Source of the DNA: Neospora caninum Liverpool
Lineage: Eukaryota > Apicomplexa > Conoidasida > Eucoccidiorida > Sarcocystidae
Assembly (NCBI RefSeq): GCF_000208865.1
Contig: NC_018385.1
Location: forward strand, 558,001-622,000
Direction: 5' to 3'
DNA: 64,000 nucleotides
Part shown: one piece after another, positions 58,701 to 64,000 of the stretch
Position numbering within the stretch: position 1 is the stretch's first letter
Layout of the letters: every line of letters starts with the position of its first letter
The notes under the pieces: model-generated
Database searches by the model: none
Told to the model about the DNA's origin: nothing
What the model saw: only the letters and a program-made list of their open reading frames with translations
Program-made: the position numbers and the translations under genes

Positions 58701-61040
58701 CTTGGTTTCCGTCTTCCACTGTCTCTGCAGCTCTGGATGGCAGCTTCTCTCTGTGCAGTCGTGATGAATTCCATGGCTCTCGTCTTCGTCGTGTACCTTC
58801 TCGTCCGAACCACTCGGGTCATGTTCACCAACGTCACCTATTACGAGTACCTTAAGAAGTAAGTTTTCCGTTCACATTCCTGTGTCGCAAAACCTCTGAT
58901 TTTTCATTCTTTCGGCGAGTCTTCCACGGCGTCTTGCCGACTTCCAGAGCAGCGCATCAGTTCATGACCGGTCAAACTTCGGCCCTGTGAGAATGCGAGG
59001 TTCTTTTCTTTGCCTCTTTCTTAGCTGCCTGCGCCGTTCTCCCCAGACAACGCCTAGAAAGCATTTTTAGAGCGCCTGTTGCAATTGGCAGGCACTACAC
59101 ATTCTCTTGCTTCTCTTCCTTTCAAGATGTGTCGGATTCACCGGTGGAACGGCCAAAAGCTGTCGTGCCGGCATGGAGACATTCAATAGCGCAAGGGAAC
59201 TGGATGCGGCTTACGAAACGGTGCCTTCAGCTTTCTCCCTCAGTGCCGTCAAACACGCGTCGATTGCGTTGAAGCCAAGCGAAACTTGTGGCGTGGGGAG
59301 GTTATAGGAAATGTGGGCTGGGAGCTGGAATCGTGGCAAAAACCTGCGGAGCGAGAGGACGCGAAATCCTAGTCGCTTTTTTTCCGCGACGGGCCGCGCG
59401 AGAAGGGTTCGCGTGTTCGCGCACGTTTGAGGGGGCCTGTGGAGGCCAGCGAGTGGACATACACCGCAGAGGCGTTTGAGTGGCGTCTCCTCCGTGAGCT
59501 TGTGTCTCTGCTTCTAGACCCGAGCACATTCGACGCCGTTTCATGGACCGAACCAGCGGCTGGCTGTGGGACTTTCGTGGTTTGTCGTTTGTCGGCATGA
59601 TAAGGTAGGTTTTTCGGGCCGTTTGAAAGCAGTCAAGGTCCGGTGGCCGCAGGTATGTGTTCCAGGCGGCTGGCGGATGCGGTGAGCATTTCAGTGACGA
59701 AAACCCCAGCGTAGATGACGGACTGCGTCAACCAGCCGGGATGCTTTTCGCACACGCGCAGAAGTCTCCAAGAGCAGAGGCACGGGTGACAAGCGCTCAC
59801 TAGAGAGAGAAATACATGCCCGCTTCCGAGACACACCGTGCGTCTCTCTGTCTTCTACGTTTGCTGGACGTGTCCATGCACGCAAGAACACGCACGTGGA
59901 AGGTCGTTCATACGCGTGGGGACAGTTTGCTCGTGCGCCGTGGGAATCCCGTTTTCCCTTTGCATTTTCCTGCCGAAAGGAACGGCACAGCAGTCGGTCT
60001 GGGGTCGCGTGTGTCTGCACACGGTTTCTCCACAGGAACGCGATTTTGTTTTGGCGCAACTCGGACTTGCTGGACGAGGAATACACCCGACCCGCGAGTG
60101 GCGGCAACTGCCACGCGTCTCTCCCCCCATTGCCTCGGCCTAGCTCCGGCTCGTACCTCCCGCTGACGGCCTCGCCGTCGCCAGCATCGGCCATCCGAGA
60201 CGGCACTCTCGAGGCGTCGCTGGTGAAACACCAGGCGCAGTCGCTCGAGCGCTACGCGAAGCCTCCGTCTTTCTACGCAGATCCGGCCAACTACCCTCTC
60301 GCTTCTTTCTCTGCGCCTGGAACGCCTCTGACCGAAAGCACCACGATGGCCCCGCCCTCCCGCGTGCCGTCTGCAGTGCATTTCCCTTCGCATGCGCCGG
60401 CTGCGCCCGGCGCTGGTTCCCATGGTTACCAGATCCTCCCGGTAAGTGGACTGGACGGGAAACAGAGGCAGGGACGAACCAGAAGACAGCCAGAACGGTT
60501 TGTGGGAGAGTCTGCGTCGAAGGACCTTTTCCGGTTGCAGGTGTCGTTGGAGTCTCAAATTTTCCAAAATTCGGTTTCACTGCATGGGCGCCTTCGAGAT
60601 ACACCGGGGCTTGTCGACGCACACGTTCTGGTGCACCTGATCCTTTTTGGTCTCGCCTCTCGGCCGAGCATGCTTGGTTCCGTTCGTGCCTCCATCTCTC
60701 AGTGTCGGCCTCTCTTTGGTTCACCCTTTTCCAGTCACAGCCCCTGTACCTGACTTCCGACGCTTCCACGACGGCGTCCCACCCGAACGCGTACGGACCG
60801 GGCATGCACTTCGCCTCGCCGGTCAACTCGGCCACGTGCCCCCCCTCCCCGGCGGAGTTTTCCGCTCCGCATTGTATGAAGCCCGGAGAGTTGCAGCCGC
60901 CTCTACGATCGTATCCTGGGAACGCTCAGGCTTTTTCAGACCAGAAAGCGGTCAACGGACAGCAGATCTTCTCGTATCCTATATCCGCGGCCACCCAGCC
61001 GGTGTATGTACAGAGTGCTGGCCTCAACGGTGGTTTGTAG
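52708..61040 (+). CDS. ankyrin-repeat DHHC protein S-acyltransferase (HIP14/Akr1-type)
   Basis: Fourteen exons, all phases matching, encode 980 residues: 52708-53076, 53313-53522, 54034-54141, 54347-54445, 54692-54790, 55422-55975, 56601-56693, 57032-57281, 57639-57712, 58049-58208, 58731-58858, 59518-59604, 60036-60441 and 60735-61040. A Pro/Ser/Ala-rich N terminus leads to about five ankyrin repeats (165-333), for example TVLHYACFLGDVSVIKQLI and TALFLAAKHGNPHIVQWL. Two membrane spans lie near 407-424 and 437-457. The Cys-rich zinc domain follows: CVTC, HHCADCGHC, then DHHC (622-625) and CIARNN; the usual Pro after DHHC is Val. Two more spans lie near 638-656 and 674-700, then a TTxE-like VTYYE. 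The tail is long and Ser/Pro-rich. The family transfers palmitate to cysteines of target proteins on Golgi, rhoptry or plasma membranes; ankyrin repeats usually bind substrate. Confidence 0.9.
57879..57894. repeat. short (TA)n tract
   Basis: An AT-dinucleotide tract in intron 9 of the ankyrin-DHHC gene, within a wider TA/TG-rich stretch to about 57950. A similar tract at 58487-58506 lies in the next intron. Confidence 0.9.
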
Positions 61041-63377
61041 ACAAGTCCCTCGGACACGGACGAGAGGAACCGGAGGGCGAGACGAGGAGAGAGGATAAGG
61101 ACTGGCGCTTGCGAAGAAACAAGGAAGAAAGAAAAAGGGAAGAATCAAAAAGGCCGAAGCGTCTCCTTCACTCTCTCAGATGATGCTCAGTTCCTGCAGT
61201 TCTGTGATGCGGAGAAGGGGTTTCCGTTGGGGCCGAGGGAAGCGGCATGTGCAGTGGCGATGCGTGTGCGGTGAGAGATGATGCAGGTTAAACAGCAAAG
61301 GAGGCAAGTGTGCTTTTTCTCTGCTGTCGACTTGTTCTCTCGATTTTAGAGGGAAAAATACGCCGCTGTCACGCAGAAGAACGATACGGCTTTTTTCGTC
61401 GATGAACAAAACGGACAATTCGTTTTAGCGGTCTCTGGTGACAGAGAGTTGCCAGCTTTCTGTGTGTGCCTTTCGAGGCTCGTCTAAAGATGGGGTGGGC
61501 GTTCGTCGTGTGAATGGCCTTCAGTGTCAGAAGTATCCTCGCCGCCTGAGGAGCGTTGTGTCTGCATGCTTCAGTTTGCTCTAGCTTCATTTCCCTCTAT
61601 ATCTTCCTCTTCTGTGAAGGGACGACGCTAGGCGAATTCCCACAGACAGGACGCAAACGACCAAGCGGAGGCAACGCCGCTGCATCCTGGTCGAGCAAAG
61701 CGGTGGCACTCCCACTTTCCTGTGGCCATTTCTGTCCGTAGTAGAAACCAGGGCTTTCCGCTTACCTTAAAAGTACGAGAGAGAATTTGACGAACTTTGT
61801 TTCTTCAGCAGCCAGAGATCCCCGCTGTCAATATTTCACTTCGCTGACTTCTCACGTCGGATCCATGCACGCCAAGTTTTTTCTTCTTCGTTGTCTCCCG
61901 AGAAAATCCAAAGGGAGTCTTGTTTGCCATCTGTCTGTGCTACGTCTGGTCTTTGAGACTTCTTCGAAAAAAGCAGAAGCGCTATTCCTTGCGCGTTGTG
62001 TTTCCAGTGACCCGCTTCTGAAAACTCTGATGGGAAAGATCCTGTCGTACCTTTTTCTGACAAGAACCATTCCCTCCTACCGTTGTCTTTGGCGGTTAAA
62101 CTAGAGCATCTTTGCAGAGACTGTCCCATCATTGCGACCCAACCTTCACTGCAGTCTCACACCTGCCGGCTGTATATGCATGCGTATTTTAGCCTGAAGC
62201 AAATGAGACTTGCACCCGTGCAGTTGCAATGGCATCCAGGGACAAACAGAAGCATTGTCAACAGTTCTATATTCGACATGTTACCGCAGAGTAGTGGGTG
62301 ACGGTACCTCGCTCGGATAGCCTATCTGGCTGAAAACGTATGATTATATCTGTGTTGCGCCACAGAGGCTGTGGTATGTGTGACGTATTTAGGCAGCTCA
62401 CGCTACTTGCGTGTTGCGTGATTCCGAGAACACTGGAACGCGTGCCGTCGGAAACGAGCAACAGGTACTCGCAATGAAATCGTGCTAGTAGTGCCGTGTA
62501 GTCGCCTGAGCATCACTCGGCTAAAACGACTTCACGTGCGCAACACGTCACCGCAAGCGGTCTTAGCAAGCAGCAGTAGCGGGTGGTCTTTAGACAATCT
62601 GCCACATTAAGAAAAATGACATTTGCGGGTCGTGGAGGCAGCCTATACGACGACCGCTCTAGACTCTTCAGCAGATTGTGGTGTTTTTGTTTCCTTGCCG
62701 CGAGCCTGCGGGGGGCCGTTTGCGCGACCAGCAGCAGACAGTTCGCCGACACACACGCAAGTTTATTCAGTGTATGCTCCACCCCTCGCTCAGAAGGGCG
62801 GCCGGTCTCAGTTTGAAGAGATACTGAAGCCATCTCTGCAGTGTCGAGGAGGAAGGCATCGCGTACGATGGAATTTCGACAGCCTTTTAGGGAAGGCGGT
62901 ATCCACTGCATCGCCAGCAAAGCCCAGAGTGCACAACAGACCGACTTCAATCGCCTCTACTTTCGCAGAAGTCACGTCATCTATCTGACGGATATCGCCT
63001 ATCATGTACCACGGGTCAGCCTTATCACTGTTTTGGTCGGAACCGCAGGCCCTCCCACCCGACTCCGCAACTCAGTGGATCGGTGCCAAAAAACTCGCTC
63101 AGAGATATGGCCGAAACCCTGTACACGTTGAGCACCGAAAAGGCTTCTTTCCCATAAGCGTTTCGCGGGAGCTTCGCGTTTAACAAAATAGAAGTGATTG
63201 TGGGCTAACGGACGCGTGGGGAAGAGGGACAGTTCTTGCCACGGGCATGCGTACCACTACACAAAGTAAGGACTGCCAAGAATGGAAGACCCTACGCTGC
63301 CTTACTTTTCCAGCTCGTACGCGTGGTGTGCTTCAGGTCATCAACTCTGCTTTTCCGATCCGCGTTAAAATCCACTG
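61041..63377. other. intergenic stretch with no supported gene
   Basis: About 2.3 kb between the ankyrin-DHHC gene and the start of the next plus-strand gene. Frames of 70-145 codons on both strands show no domain and no splice consistency. No microsatellites or RNA genes are seen. Confidence 0.5.
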
Positions 63378-63694
63378 ATGCCGAGTCTCCCGACAGGAGT
63401 CTTGTCGGGGCCTGTGGCCGCAACGGTTGCACTCGACCAGCTGCTAGCTGTCGATCTCACTGTGGGTGGTGGACGCGCGAGGGAGTCTGACCCCGGATAC
63501 TTTTTTCCATGTGAGTTGCCGAAATCCGTACGCCCTAGTGACTTCGCACGAGAAACGGGCTGTTCGCTCGCGAATGCAGCGTATTTCTCTCGCGAACGGC
63601 TTCAAACAGTAGACCATTCGAGAAGTGTACACAGCTTTCAACATCGCCGCGGCGACGATCGGGGAATTGCGGCGACTCTAAGCAAACTTTGCGG
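63378..63694 (+). CDS. first exon of an unrecognised gene, truncated by the window end
   Basis: An open frame starts at the ATG at 63378 (MPSLPTGVLSGPVAATVALD) and runs to a strong donor, GCGG|GTGAGT, at 63694/63695, in phase 2. About 105 residues are seen: a hydrophobic, Gly/Ala/Val-rich start and then a soluble, Ser/Arg-rich stretch (FARETGCSLANAAYFSRERL). No domain is recognisable. The rest of the gene lies beyond the window, and 63695-64000 reads as intron. Confidence 0.5.
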
Positions 63695-64000
63695 GTGAGT
63701 TGTTGTGCCATGCGTGCGTCGCAACCGAGAGGTCGGGAGAGTCGTGGTGGGGTGAATCGGATTCATGGCCCGGAGAAAGTCTTTCCCTTTTCCTTTCTGA
63801 GCAGCTTGATTGCCAGAGGACAAGAGTTCTGATGCACTTTAAGGAACCGCTTGTTTTGGAAGTTCGTAGTGGAAGCCGGTTTGGGCATTAGAGTCGGTTG
63901 TGGCTGCTCGCCCGCCCCAAATACCTCCGCATTACTCCGCTTGTGCACATACCTTCGACGAGCGTCTCTCCTCAGAAGGTTTTGCCACACTTTATTTTTT

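Noticed and set aside
1..64000. CRISPR arrays, bacterial operons, transposon terminal repeats
   Set aside because: None are visible; the repeats are microsatellites and coding tandem arrays, and the genes are intron-bearing eukaryotic genes.

Overview
The window is nuclear DNA from an intron-rich eukaryote, most likely a tissue-cyst-forming coccidian of the Toxoplasma/Neospora/Hammondia group. The reasons are about 50-55% GC, many (TA)n microsatellites and TGCATGC words, genes with many short exons and pyrimidine-rich acceptors, conserved domains split by long low-complexity insertions, and secreted or GPI-tailed proteins beside housekeeping genes. The sequence alone does not fix the species. 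All exon models were built by hand from GT/AG sites, matched intron phases and similarity to known families.

Layout. 0.4-3.6 kb (+): the 3' exons of a CTNNBL1 (spliceosome-associated armadillo protein) gene, cut by the window start. 5.5-10.3 kb (-): a giant cyclin-box protein with poly-Ser insertions. 11.2-19.3 kb (-): a 1743-residue CDK-family protein that looks like a pseudokinase (VAVR for VAIK, HRN for HRD). 19.3-33.8 kb holds no (TA)n arrays and two genes for secretory-pathway proteins: a CAP/SCP protein with a GPI-like tail (22.5-25.8 kb, +) and a long acidic secreted protein (28.2-32.6 kb, +). 33.8-35.0 kb (+): a small unrecognised four-exon gene. 35.6-42.8 kb (+): an AMPK gamma (SNF4-like) subunit with four diverged CBS motifs. 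44.9-48.1 kb (-): one gene joining an N-terminal J domain to a C-terminal RJL-type Rab-like GTPase, the reverse of the animal DNAJC27 order. 50.8-51.8 kb (-): a tentative small membrane protein gene. 52.7-61.0 kb (+): an ankyrin-repeat DHHC palmitoyltransferase in 14 exons. 63.4 kb (+): the first exon of a gene running off the window.

Taken together the window carries several signalling components: cyclin, CDK-like, AMPK gamma, RJL GTPase and protein S-acyltransferase. It also carries two secretory-pathway genes in a microsatellite-poor stretch. The best candidates for undescribed biology are the inverted J-RJL fusion, the cyclin/CDK-pseudokinase neighbour pair with an F-box-like N terminus on the kinase, and the AMPK gamma subunit that has lost most ligand-contact positions.
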